A stretch of 64,000 nucleotides of DNA from Papilionanthe hookeriana x Papilionanthe teres (lineage: Eukaryota; Streptophyta; Magnoliopsida; Asparagales; Orchidaceae): assembly GCA_022702705.1 (NCBI GenBank), contig CM040421.1:69682121-69746120 (forward strand). The letters run 5' to 3'. Of this stretch, positions 11,235 to 21,825 are shown piece by piece. The number at the start of each line of letters is the position of its first letter. Position 1 is the stretch's first letter. The position numbers and the translations under genes are program-made. Below the pieces are notes generated by a model. It had not been told where the DNA came from. It did not search any database and was given only the letters and a program-made list of their open reading frames with translations.

Positions 11235-12648
11235 TGACCAACTGAAAATATGTTAAGATTTTCATGCCTATTTTACATTGATTTTAATGATATTGCACTT
11301 TAAAGAAAGGTATTTTTGATGTTTTGTTGCAGGTATGTAAATTCATGGACATGGGAGCAAAAAGATACAAAACGGAGTAAATTTGGAGCAAAAAGGACCA
11401 AAATATGAAGATTTGATCTATGACGCCGACGGCGAGAACAAAGGCGTCGACGACGGATTTTTCCCGAGAGTTTAGAAAATATATTACAAGGGAGGTCGCC
11501 GACAGCGAAATCGAGGCCGCCGACAGCGAGCCTTAAGGGAGAGAGTCCAAAGCCAAGTATTCTAGAAGGCTACCGACGGCGAGATAGAGGCTGCCAACTT
11601 TGAGTAAGTCGGTTCTCTCATGAGCTGCATCGAATGTGGATGATTTTTTAAGGGATGCTTTGGGTAACTCTTGGAAACTCTTCAACTACTTTAAAAGAAA
11701 CATTTTGAGGCCGAAAAAAGTGTCCACTAGTGTCCACCTAGTCCATAAGGGGTCCAAAGTGTGTCCATTGTGTCTATTAGTGTTGAAGTATTAGTGAGTT
11801 AGTTTAATTAGTGTTAATTGTGAGGGATTCTTCGAGAGATTGTAAGAGTGGAAGGAAAGTGAGAGATTTCTTCCTCCTTGCCGCTTCGAAGGAGAATTCT
11901 GTGTGATGTAAAGAAATGAATAGATTCAGAGGAACTTCAAGGAGTTTGTTTGTGGATGAATTTGAGATAAGTTGTATTTACTTATTATAGTTTGTATAAC
12001 TTTGCTTTTATATATGAAATCCAAGTTTTGTCGTATCTTCTCCATGAAATCTGACTAGTTTCTTTGTCTTTCTCCTTGTTTTGAGATTTTTGTGAAATGA
12101 TGATTTCAATTAGCTGTGCCAAGAGAATGTTAAAGAAGTTGTGATAATCTTTTAACTTCAATCTTAATTTACTTTCAATCTGGCCAATTGATTTGTTAAA
12201 ATATGTTGAGTTTAACAACTAAAGTGAAGATTACATCCAAGATTCAGGGATGTCAAAGTCCTTGAAAGTAGGGTGCAAATAAATAGGGAAATATTATTTA
12301 TGAGGCATAGAATTAGAGATTTTAGAGTGACAGACTAACATCCTCAATTCGGTCCTATCGTTTCGGTGTTGAAGTGTAGATGTTAGCCCTCAGGAGAGGG
12401 GATGTGGGAGCTCAGAAGTGAGAGCCGGTATCCTATCAGCCTAGCCGCAGATTCAATAACCAAGCTTAGGATTAGTTAATGTTCTTTATGCCTGGACCAA
12501 AGGGTAAAGAATATGTATGCTCTTATTTGGCACAACACAGTTTTAAACTAATTCTAATTATCCATTCACTTAAATTTCTTAACAAGGAGAAGGATGCTTG
12601 CTTATATATTGAACCTCACTTTATTAGTAGAAGTAGTTAATTGTTAGT
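11235..12648 (+). repeat. Athila 3' LTR, first part (interrupted)
   Basis: Starts TGACCAACTGAAAATATG and aligns with the other Athila LTRs through the array region, the block AAAGGGTAAAGAATATG and the sequence after it. It stops abruptly at 12648, lacking the conserved GGGATCGAT...GTATTAC end. That end is found at 43100-43165, after the solo LTR inserted here. It is more diverged from the 8563-10122 LTR than the solo LTR is, consistent with greater age. Confidence 0.75.
11422..11604. repeat. GC near-palindrome array (older Athila LTR)
   Basis: Units GACGCCGACGGCGAG, GGTCGCCGACAGCGA, GGCCGCCGACAGCGAG and CTACCGACGGCGAG. This is the complement orientation of the units at 9771, as expected for an LTR on the other strand. 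Less regular than in the younger LTRs. Confidence 0.7.
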
Positions 12649-12814
12649 TGATCACTGAAAAATTTATTAAGAAATTCATACCTATTTTTGATGAAATTGC
12701 ACTTTAAAGAAGGGTATTTTCTTTATTTTATTGTAGGAATGCAGAATTTAGGTGATAAAAACAAAAATCATAAGAAAGAGCGAATTTGGAGAAAAATCAT
12801 GCAATTTGTGCTGA

Positions 12815-12989
12815 GTCGCCGACGGCGAGATTGAGCCCGCCGACGGCGAGGTTACGAGAAGAAAATTCGAAGAATTTATAACCTGCTCTCGTCGACAACG
12901 AGCCCGAGCCCGCCGACGACGAGCTAGGGCGGTTCGAAGATCTTCGAAGCCTCGCTGACAGCCGAGGTAGTTCGTCGCCGACTGCGAGA
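12815..12989. repeat. GC near-palindrome array (solo Athila LTR)
   Basis: Units such as GTCGCCGACGGCGAG at 12815, CCGCCGACGGCGAG at 12838, CCGCCGACGACGAG and GTCGCCGACTGCGAG ending at 12988. Located 80-250 bases upstream of the TATA box at 13069. Confidence 0.8.
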
Positions 12990-13026
12990 TAGTTCAAATG
13001 GTGCAGATACATTGAACCTGGACACC

Positions 13027-13203
13027 TATTGAAGAGATGCTTACACACCTCTTGGTCCTTTCTCACCTCTATATATAGAAGCCGAAATTAAATCTTTTGT
13101 GTTCTAAGTGTGTTATTGTGTCCAGTGTGTGTGCAGTCTTTTGTGTCTTAAAGAGTCTTTGAGTGTTATAAGTGAGTTTTTAGTGAGTTAGTGAGTTTTT
13201 AGT
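13027..13203 (+). repeat. 177-bp duplication, left copy
   Basis: The sequence TATTGAAGAGATGC... through ...GAGTTTTTAGT is repeated almost exactly at 42003-42180 on the other side of the Tat element. It covers the TATA region of the Athila LTR (TATA at 13069-13078). It is far too long to be an integrase target-site duplication. Confidence 0.85.
13069..13078 (+). promoter_or_regulatory. TATA box of the solo Athila LTR
   Basis: CTATATATAG at the position matching the TATA box of the minus-strand Athila LTR. The right copy of the duplication has CATATATAG at 42047-42055. Confidence 0.5.
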
Positions 13204-15271
13204 TGTCGGCATATTTTTAGGTCGTGTTTTATTTTGAAGAGGGGTCGCTAGCAATCGTCGGCGAATTTTTAATTTAATTAAAATAAATAATTTGAAAAGT
13301 AGTATTTGATTTTGAAAATAATTTTAAATTTGAAGGTTTTAAGATATGAAATTAAGCCGACCTCGCATCCCGAATAGTTTATATAAACGAGCACGCACCA
13401 TGGCAGTGTATCATCCACAAGGATAGACACCTGTGCTTGATGGTGGGGCTTGATTAAATAAACTAGAAGATTAGTGACATCCGTTTGGTGCACGAACCAA
13501 TTTTATAAGCAGACAAGTTTCCACTGCTTAATATGAAAACATTAAACGGGGTTTATATTACATGGGTTCTTTAAAATTCCACTATAAGGGCGAGCCACAT
13601 AGTTAATTACATCTTAAGTGACGGGAATCACCTAAGAAAACTCTCGATAATAATCGATGATTACGCTCTCGAGAATTTGAAGTTTAAGGTTTTCGAAGAT
13701 TGAATTTTGGAGTTTGATAGGGAATGGATCAAATTTTTGGAACATTTTGTTTTGTGAATCCAAAGGAAGAAAGGTAGGAGAAATCAACGATTCGAAGTGA
13801 ACTTCGATAATTTCACGTATCACTATTGTTTGTCTTGAATTTAGGAAAGTCCTAATGTTTATTTGATATTTCGATCTTGCCGATTTCAATTAATTAGGGC
13901 TTATATTTGTATGATAAAATCAAACAAATAGCACTAGAAGATGTGAGGGTTTATTGTCGTATCGGACGACTACCTCGGAATCTAAGACTAGGTTAGGGCT
14001 TAATTTGCGATACGAAATGCACAACGAAGAGTTGAGGATTTATGTTGCACTAGGCGAAGCTACCTCGAAGTCCTATGGCTTGGTTGTTTTAATTCAGGAA
14101 AATTTTCTTGAAGTAGACTCGGGTTTCTGCGATGACGATGGTCGTCTTGCCTTGCATACTCAGGAGCTCCTTGTTGTTGCGAGAGGTTTAATTTTAGAAA
14201 TCATAAATCAGGAGTTGAGAAAAGTGTTTTGGTTTAGAGAAAATCTTAATTTCCGGGTGTTTTTTATGTTTTATTTAAAACGAATCTTAAAGTTGATTAT
14301 AACGACACCGGTTAAGATCCGCGGTTCCATCCTTAGGCATCATTATTTTTATCGGATTCACTTAGTCCGGATGAATTTGCTAAACTCAGCTGAATGAGTT
14401 CCACACTTTCATTTAGACCAGTGGGAAATCCAGTTAGCAACACGTAGGTTACATCATCAGAAGTATTCCAGATCATCCGACGGGGCGTTTTAATTTAGTT
14501 GCAATTGTAGTTTTGTGTTACGTTTGTGATTAAATTTTGAGTTGTTTTATATTTTGAAATGTTGTGGCGGTGAATTTTATCTTGCTGATGACTTTTAACT
14601 TAATTTTGGTTTCGGTTTTAGGAGCTATCTACAAGGTGTGGGTTTTCATGCAACGGTTGTTTTATCGTACGAAAAGTAAAATGCATTTGCGATAAAGTAA
14701 ATTACAAGAAAGTAAATTGCGAAAGTAAATTGCGATAAAATAAAAGCGTACTGGAGGGTCTTCCAGTCATCCCAATTGCACTTAAAACACGATTAGAATA
14801 TTTAAGCGAGTTCTAGGTAAAAGTTAAGGGAAAGGTTATGGTTTTATACGAATTCTCAATCACATATGTTAGTCGTCTCTATGACGTACAGGTTCTTTGG
14901 GTTTTGGTTTAAGGACGATTTTCTTCATCGAAGAATAATCGAATTCGATTGTTCTTATAAATATCCTATCATATTGAGGAAGTGCTTAAGAAGGATCTTA
15001 AACATCTTTTCGATATTTCTAGGATTATTTTAAGTCCAGAATGAATTTAATTATATAAATGAATCGATCGTCAGAGGTTTTCGAAGTCTTGTTAACTTGC
15101 TTTCGATTAACTTAGGGCATTTGAATATCATATGAGTGAAGTAACACTCCATTTAATGTTTCATTTAGGAGTTATAATAATCAAAGCTTTCGAGGGTAAA
15201 TTAGTATTGAAATGATTTGATTTAAGTTAAAGGGTTTAAATTTGGAATAGTGTTGAGTTGCTTTATATTTA

Positions 15272-15600
15272 GTTTAATTTAATTTAATTTGATTTGATGT
15301 TTAATTAATTTGATTTAATTTAATTTAATTTAATTTAATTTAATTTAATTTAATTTAATTTAATTTAATTTAATTTAATTTAATTTTAATTTAATTTAAT
15401 TTAATTATTTAATTTAATTTAATTTAATTATTTAATTTAATTTAATTTAATTGTTTAATTTAATTTAATTTAATTTTAATTAATTTAATTTAATTGTTTA
15501 ATTTAATTTAATTTAATTTTAATTAATTTAATTTAATTGTTTAATTTAATTTAATTTAATTATTAAATTTAATTTAATCTTAATTTAATTTATCTTTAAT
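15272..15600. repeat. TTTAA pentanucleotide microsatellite in Tat LTR
   Basis: About 330 bp of nearly uninterrupted TTTAA units with occasional TTATT, TTGTT and TTTTAATTAA variants. It is present at the same place in the 5' LTR (35283-35600) and begins at the end of the third LTR (63900 onward), so it is part of the family's LTR. Confidence 0.9.
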
Positions 15601-16123
15601 TTACTTTATTTTTAATTTTAATTGAAATTTGAAAGATTTTAATAATTTAATTAAGTCTTTTAATATTTTAAATTTGAGTTATCATTTTAATTAAAAATTG
15701 AGTATTAGTTGATATAATTAATTTAGGGATTTTTAAATTAAAGAATAAATCTCTTCCTAATAAAGATCCCTTATTTTAATAATTCGATTTTATTATTCTT
15801 CCAAATTTAATCTATTATTTAATTAAAGTTTAATCATTTTAAAATTATTTAATGGGTTTCTACCCTTTAATTATTTAAATTTCAATCATCCAAATCAGAT
15901 TAGGATCAAATATTTTACTTGTTGATTTTTTATTAAACCTAAAGTTTTAATTAAGGATTAAAGATTAATTACCATTTTACCCTTTAAGCTTAATAATTTC
16001 ATAACTCATTAAATTGAATTCAAATGAACTTGAAATTTTTATGTGACTTCACTCATATGTCAATAAAGACATGAGAGGAGAAAATGTGATTTTTCTGTAT
16101 TTAATTTATTTATATAATTATTT

Positions 16124-17010
16124 TTGGTGGAAAATAGAGATTTTCGAGGAAAATTTGATAACATGACCAAAAGAAAGTTTCTGTCCTTAAGAAAATTAGG
16201 GGACATTCCTAATGACCAGAGAAGCACTTGGACCAATTTTGGTGATTTTTTGAATTATATTATTTTTATTATAATTATTTTGAGTTTTGGAGTGTTAATT
16301 AATTTAAAAATAAAATAAATGTTGAAAAATGGATTTTATATTTTTCAAAAATCTCTCTGATATCAAGGAAACCAGAGAATCAAATTTTGCAATTTTCTGA
16401 TTTTTCTATGATTTATAATAATTATTTTAGTGAAAATGCTAGAAAATACATTTTTTTTAATTTTAAAATTACCCTAGGGCTTTAAAATTTAATATCTCAC
16501 TAAATAGACTTAGGAAAAATGTGGGATTTGTTCCTAAGTGATTAAAATTCAAAATGTGACATTTTGGTGAATTTTATTATTTTTGTGATTTTTATTATTT
16601 TTTAATTATTAAAAATATTAAAATATTATTAAAAATCAACTTTTTTAGAAAATTGAAATTTTAATTTTCTTAGGTTCCCCTGATATCAGAGAGGCTCCAA
16701 AACCAATTTGGTGAATTTTTAAAAAGTATTTTAAAAGTTATGAATTTTTAAAGTTTAAAATGGCTAAGTGGCTTAATCGGCCGATTAGTGGGGCTAACGA
16801 AGTCCGATTGACCTCAAATTTTTATGGTGGATTCCTCTGATCCTAAAGGTCGAGTGGAGAATTGATTTCAAGTCAATTTGATACATAGTTAACTCTAATT
16901 AATTAAAGACCTATTTTGGGTGTTTAAGCCGATTAGGGTTAATGCGAGTGAATTAACTCGAGTCCTATTTTTCCTAGGGTTCTGCTGGTCATAAGGAACA
17001 TCACCAAATA
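16124..17010. repeat. Degenerate near-palindromic modules in Tat LTR
   Basis: Five spots carry a CTCTGATATCAGAG-like near-palindrome or relative: about 16195-16225, 16362-16380, 16678-16695, 16835-16860 and 16980-17005. Several are followed by an ACCAATTTGGTGAATTTTT-like phrase. All five are recognisable in the 5' LTR and, inverted, in the third LTR at 62490-63290. This suggests an old, degenerate internal repeat. The 64-codon ORF at 16124 is identical in the two LTRs but is low complexity and not supported as a gene. Confidence 0.5.
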
Positions 17011-17401
17011 TTTCTAGAATTTATTTCACAACATGCTAATTTTTGGAATTAAAATACTCAAAACGACAACATGCATTTGAAAAATAAATAACTTTTCACG
17101 AGAGATGGCCTCGACCTTGGAAAATTCGGGGAATGTTCCCGAGTTCAGAGGCTTAAGCACTATGGTCTCATGCCATGGTGAATTGTATACATGCATGGAG
17201 AATTAAATGTATGCGAGAGAGTAAATAAATCATAAAAAATAAAATACTTAATTAAATTAAATGATTTCTTTTCCACATTATTCTCCTACGTTCACTTGAG
17301 CGAGGGGTATTTTTATTTTATTTTTGTGATTTTTCTACACAAAGATATGGATTTTTGAAGTTTAGGGAATTAAATAAATAAGAAAATACCCTAATTTTCT
17401 A

Positions 17402-17640
17402 TTTATCCACGCGGCGCCGGCGAAACCTCGGCGACTCACGAACGCACGCGCGTCGCGCTCCCGTTCGACGCGCGCCGCTGAGTCGGCGGCCGGGCCCCGC
17501 GGTTCTCGTACGCGTCTCTGGTCCGGCCGCGATCACGGCCGTCCGTGCGCGCGTGTATCGAATGGACGGCATCCGTTCATCGTCCCAGTGTTCTCGCCGA
17601 GAGCGCGTCCACACTAAATCCACTAAGATCTCGCTCGATT
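17402..17640. other. CpG-dense block in Tat LTR
   Basis: About 240 bp very rich in CG dinucleotides (runs such as GGCGCCGGCG and CGCGCGTCGCGC), between AT-rich sequences. Equivalent blocks occur at 37410-37630 and 61870-62090. It lies downstream of the TATA box in element sense, so it is in the transcribed leader or in an intron. Confidence 0.75.
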
Positions 17641-17773
17641 CTCGATGGATTTTCATGTTCTTATGCTTCTATGGATTCGTCTTGAAGAGACGAATACATC
17701 TATACGGCTAACATGCATTGAAACTAAGGCATTCGAAATGAAGAATCTTCGGAAGCTCGGGATGAAGAGTTAG

Positions 17774-17780
17774 CTCATAC
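17774..17780 (-). promoter_or_regulatory. Conserved splice-donor-like site in Tat LTR
   Basis: In element sense the sequence CTCCGAGCCAAG/GTATGAG fits a plant 5' splice site, with the intron starting at 17780. The same site is at 37783-37789 in the 5' LTR and as CAGAG/GTATGG at 61718 in the third LTR. It lies about 430 bases downstream of the TATA box. No acceptor was identified. Confidence 0.4.
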
Positions 17781-18202
17781 CTTGGCTCGGAGAAGTGTGG
17801 CTTCGATGCGAGAGTTGTTGCACCTTCGATTGGGTCCGGCAAGCTCCGGATGAAGTCTCTGAGTGCAGTGAATTGTACGGATATGATTTCGACCAAGCCA
17901 GATCACAAAGCTTGGAGGAGTGGAGCAGGCTGGGTGGCACTGGAGATGGGGCTTTTGGTGGTGGACACCTTCCACAGGTACGAGTGAAGGTGTAGAGCCA
18001 ATCGATTTGGGAATTGGCTCGGCTGTGGAGAAGTGTCTGGTTTTTGGGCTAAAGTTTGAGCTCGAAATTGGGCTCGGTAGAAGAAATTGAGGTTGGAGTT
18101 CGGTGGGGATCGGGTGCTCTATGTGTAGAGAGTGATGCGGGTGATTTTGGCGAGTTTCCTTAAGGTTTTTGTTTCGGCTCTCCCATGGCCGAGAGGGGTG
18201 GA

Positions 18203-18211
18203 GTTTAAATA
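18203..18211 (-). promoter_or_regulatory. TATA box of the Tat LTR
   Basis: TATTTAAAC in element sense, preceded by CC and followed by a GC-richer stretch with CTCTCGGCCATGGGAG. Also at 38209-38217 and, on the plus strand, 61284-61292. Its conservation in three LTRs, one strongly diverged, supports promoter function and places U3 at about 2.36 kb. Confidence 0.65.
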
Positions 18212-18699
18212 GGAGAGGGTGGAAGGCCTCTCGGAGGGAGTTAGGGCTTGGGATCGAGTTGCTGCTGGTGAGGAGAAGATCGGCCGTGGTGACCACTAGG
18301 CATGGGGCGGCTCGGCGAGTGAGAATTTCGATGTTGGCTCACATGTGAGCTCTCGGCCATGGTGTTTTCCGGCGGCACAGTGGCCGGCCGGCCGAGCGAT
18401 GGTCACCATCTTGGTCGAGTGGGTCGAGTGCAGGGTTTAGTGTAGGCGATTGAGGTTTGACATGTGTAAAGGAGTTTGATTTAAATGGAATGGGAGAAGG
18501 CTCACTTTGGCTTGGTTTGGGTCGACCCACCATTTTGGGCTTGGTGCACCCTTCCAAGCTCGATTTTGAGTGAGGGAATCATTTAGGTCGGCTTCAGAAG
18601 GAATGGTGAAGTCTCGATCCATGATGAGGTGGCTAAACATGGTTTAGTGTGTGACATGATTAAGGTAAAAAAGGGTTAAAGGAGGTTTAAGAAAGAACC

Positions 18700-20110
18700 C
18701 CCTCTTCTTGCCATAAATGGACTAATGACAAGTCGAAGCCCTCATGGCTTCATGTGGCTTGAGAATGGCTTGTTCATGGCTTCATTTGGCTTGGGAAAAG
18801 GTTGATTTGTTTCATGAAAAGGGTTTTAAGAATTTTGGATGTTTTGATGGAAATTTGTATGAAACTTGATTTGGAATAATTTGATGGTGACTTTAGGACT
18901 TAGGTAATGGATTTAATTAAATGGATGACAAATGGAGATGTCATGTGGGCTTTAGGGTAGATTTGGGCTTTTGAATTTTGAAGGAAATGGGCTTTTAAGA
19001 AGGTTTAAGGGAAGTGGGCTTTTAAGTTTAAGGATGTGTTCATGGATGGGAATTTTTGTAGAGGTTTGGGCCAAATAGTTGTTGGTTTTGGTTTAGGGAT
19101 GTTTCATGAATAACTTGAAATAGATTTAAGGTGGTTTGGGTTTGAATTGGGTTGAATTTGGGTTTATTTGGTAAATGGGCGATGTAGGTCGAGTGGGCTA
19201 ACTTGGGCCAATGTTGGGCTAGGGTTGAAATTGATGTAAAATAAATATTAAGAAATGTTTATGGGAATGTTTCAAAGAGGTTTTGGCTTTGGTTGGGTTT
19301 TAATTTTGAGGTTTGGGCTTTATTTGGGTTAGATTTGGGTTTAGGTCGAAATTGGGCTTTTTGATTTTGGGTTGAATTTGAGTGGGGTTTGGGTCGAAAT
19401 CTTGGGCAAATCATGTTAGTGTTTTGTTTATGAGGATGTTAAGGAAGGTTTAGAAAAGATTTGGGGTTAATTGGAGTTGAATTGGGTTAGTTTGGGCTAA
19501 GTTTGGGTCATGGGTCCAAATTTGGGCTTTAAGGCCCAAAGTGAAATTGGATCCAAATGTCGATCAAATTGGACTTGGATTTGGTCTAAATTGGTATTGG
19601 GAATGTTGAATTGAAGTTTAGAATTGAATTGGACCAAAATTGGGGTCAATTGGGTATGTTTGGTTTGACATTGGGTCCACTTTGGGTTAAAATGGGTCGA
19701 TTTGGGGGTTTTGACAAAAGTAGGGTAAATTGACAAAATTGGCCCATGGTGTAGTTGGACAAAATGAAATTGGGAATATTTGGGATTTTCTGGAATTTTC
19801 TGGGAATTTTCTGAATTTTTGGATTTTTAGGCCAGAAGGGTATTTTGGGTATTTGGAGGGTATTGGGGGGTATTTTTGGAATTTTTGGTATTTTTGGGTA
19901 TGGATGATCAATTTGAGTGATGTGGAGGTGTTTGGGATTGATTTTGGAAAATTTTAGGTAATTTGGAGATTTTGCGAAAATTTGGGTAATTCGAGGGTTT
20001 TGGGTAGGTTTAGTAGGTGTAGGGTCCGGGGGTCGAAAATTGAAAATTTGGGAAATTGAAGATTGGGTGAATTTGGGTGGGGTGAAATCATTTTGGTTGA
20101 GCCATGAAGC
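18700..20110. other. Strand-skewed U3 of the Tat LTR
   Basis: Plus strand is rich in G and T and poor in C, with constant reuse of TTGGG, TTTGGGTT and GGTATTTTGGG phrases, including GGAGGGTATTGGGGGG near 19856. No protein is supported. The open frame at 19646-20113 on the minus strand exists because a C/A-rich strand makes few stops. It is broken in the other LTRs. Confidence 0.7.
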
Positions 20111-20548
20111 CATTCAAGCCCATATGAGCCATGAAAGGACTCATTTGAGGCATTCATTTATGTTGTTCTACAACCTGTAGCGAGGGCTTAGGGGTTAAGG
20201 ACCATCCATGTGAATCACCTACATGAGTCGGGAGGTCGAGTTGGGTATGGGTGTGGTTTTAGGAAGTGTGTGGAAATGTAGTGTGTAAGTGTAGTGTATG
20301 TCGGCCCCTTCGAGGACCGGGCCGCCGGGGCGATCTCAAGGCCGAAGAGTCTATAGGAACTCATCCTTTAAGCTTCCATATTTGATTTCGACCCTACAGG
20401 TGATTAGGGGTCTATAGTCGAGTTTGTGGAGTTTGCGGGGAGTTTAGAAGTGGTTTGAATTTCTAAAAGGCGGGTCCCGATTCTAGTCCTCTAAGATGAG
20501 TCGAAGGAAAAGCTGAGGCTAGATCTAGCACTAAAAGAAGAAAAGGAA

Positions 20549-20569
20549 GACCTCGTCGAAAATGAGGTC
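20549..20569. other. Inverted repeat at the Tat LTR terminus
   Basis: GACCTC, nine bases, GAGGTC, ending four bases before the LTR edge. Equivalent pairs at 40542-40562 and 59023-59043, where spacer bases differ but both arms are kept. Confidence 0.6.
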
Positions 20570-20937
20570 GACAAATGGACCCCGATAGGTGTGGTGAGTG
20601 ACGGAGCACACGCGCGTATTGGTGTTGGCCGAAGCGATCAGCAAAACCGACACGAGATGTCGAGTGACGAACTTAGGACGAAGTAGAAGAGTTTCTGGCA
20701 GGGAGTGTCGAGTATATCTCTGGAGCTGGAGATTCTTGAACTCTCGGCTAGGGAAAGGAAAAGGAGGTGAATCCCAAATCACATGATGCGGGGAATTTCG
20801 ATTTAGATTTTATTTTGCTTCGATTTATGTTTTGATGTGTGAGTTTAAATTTTAGTTTGGAGTTTCGATTTAGATTGAAGTTTGTCGAAATTAATTTGAG
20901 GATTTGATTTGAAATGAAAATTAGGATTCGAAGTTTT

Positions 20938-21825
20938 AGATGTAACATCTTGACCTCGAAAGAAAATTGAATTGATTAGATTGAATCGTTGCGATGAGAA
21001 GAGATCTCGGAGCGAAGCGGTGTTGGATGTAAAATCCTTAACCTCGAGAGTTTGATTTTGATGTGATGTATTTCATTGCGATAGGGAAAAGATCCTAAAG
21101 CACGATGCGAGTCTCGGATGTAAAATCCTCGACCCGAGAGGTTGAATTTTGATGTATTTCGGTGCGATAGGAAGAGAATCCTAAAGCGGTGCGGTCTTGG
21201 ATGTAAAATCCTCGACTCGAAAGTTTGAATTTTGATGTATTTCGGTGCTGATAGGAAGAGAATCCTAAAGCGGTGCGGTCTTGGATGTAAAATCCTCGAC
21301 TCGAAAAGTTTGAATTTTGATGTATTTCGGTGCGATAGGAAGAGAATCCTAAAGCGGTGCGGTCTTGGATGTAAAATCCTCGACCCGAAAAGGTTTGAAT
21401 TTTGATGTATTTCGGTGCGATAGGAAGAGAATCCTAAAGCGGTGCGGTCTTGGATGTAAAATCCTCGACTCGAAAGTTTGAATTTTGATGTATTTCGGTG
21501 CGATAGGAAGAGAATCCTAAAGCGGTGCGGTCTTGGATGTAAAATCCTCGACTCGAAAGTTTGAATTTTGATGTATTTCGGTGCGATAGGAAGAGAATCC
21601 TAAAGCGGTGCGATCTTGGATGTAAAATCCTCGACTCGAAAGTTTGAATTTTGATGTATTTCGGTGCGATAGGAAGAGAATCCTAAAGCGGTGCGAGTCT
21701 TGGATGTAAAATCCTCGACCCAAAGTTTGAATTTTGATGTATTTCGGTGCGATAGGAAGAGAATCCTAAAGCGGTGCGGTCTTGGATGTAAAATCCTCGA
21801 CTCGAAAGTTTGAATTTGATGTTTT
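20938..21825. repeat. 83-bp minisatellite in the Tat 3' untranslated region
   Basis: About ten head-to-tail copies of an 83-bp unit recognisable by CGGTGCGATAGGAAGAGAAT and GGATGTAAAATCCTCGACTC. The first two copies (before 21120) are more diverged; the inner copies are almost identical. It lies between the integrase end and the 3' LTR, where Tat and Ogre elements are known to carry variable tandem repeats. Confidence 0.9.

Larger units (their letters stand above)
12649..13203 (+). repeat. Solo Athila LTR, left part
   Basis: Begins TGATCACTG and is preceded by TTAGT (12644-12648). The right part ends GTGGGTCA at 42968 and is followed by TTAGT (42969-42973), a matching 5-bp target-site duplication. 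No internal sequence adjoins either end, so this is a solo LTR, formed by recombination between the two LTRs of an inserted element. It is split at 13203 by the Tat element. Confidence 0.8.
13204..20573 (-). repeat. Tat 3' LTR (7370 bp)
   Basis: Pairs with 33218-40566 over its whole length with small indels. In element sense, from right to left, it contains: a terminal hairpin (20549-20569), a C-rich/G-poor U3 (about 20110-18700), a TATA box (18203-18211), a splice-donor-like site (17774-17780), a CpG-dense block (17402-17640), an AT-rich part with repeated GATATC-centred near-palindromes (about 16190-17000), a TTTAA tract (15272-15600) and a final unique part ending TGCCGACA at 13204. Several ORFs of 60-173 codons occur, but they are not kept intact in the partner LTR. 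Confidence 0.9.

Noticed and set aside
16124..16318. 64-codon ORF identical in both Tat LTRs
   Set aside because: Identity only reflects the low divergence of this AT-rich part. Composition is low complexity and the third LTR does not keep the frame.
17775..18296. 173-codon minus-strand frame in Tat LTR, also seen at 37784-38302
   Set aside because: It begins upstream of the TATA box, so the start codon is not in the transcript, and frameshifts separate it from the third LTR. Its end at the donor-like site is noted, but a protein is not supported.
19646..20113. 155-codon minus-strand frame in Tat U3
   Set aside because: The frame is a by-product of a C/A-rich strand with few stop codons. 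It is repetitive (KIPKIP-like) and broken in the other two LTRs.
20938..21825. CRISPR-like array
   Set aside because: The 83-bp units are contiguous with no unique spacers, and this is a plant retrotransposon 3' region.
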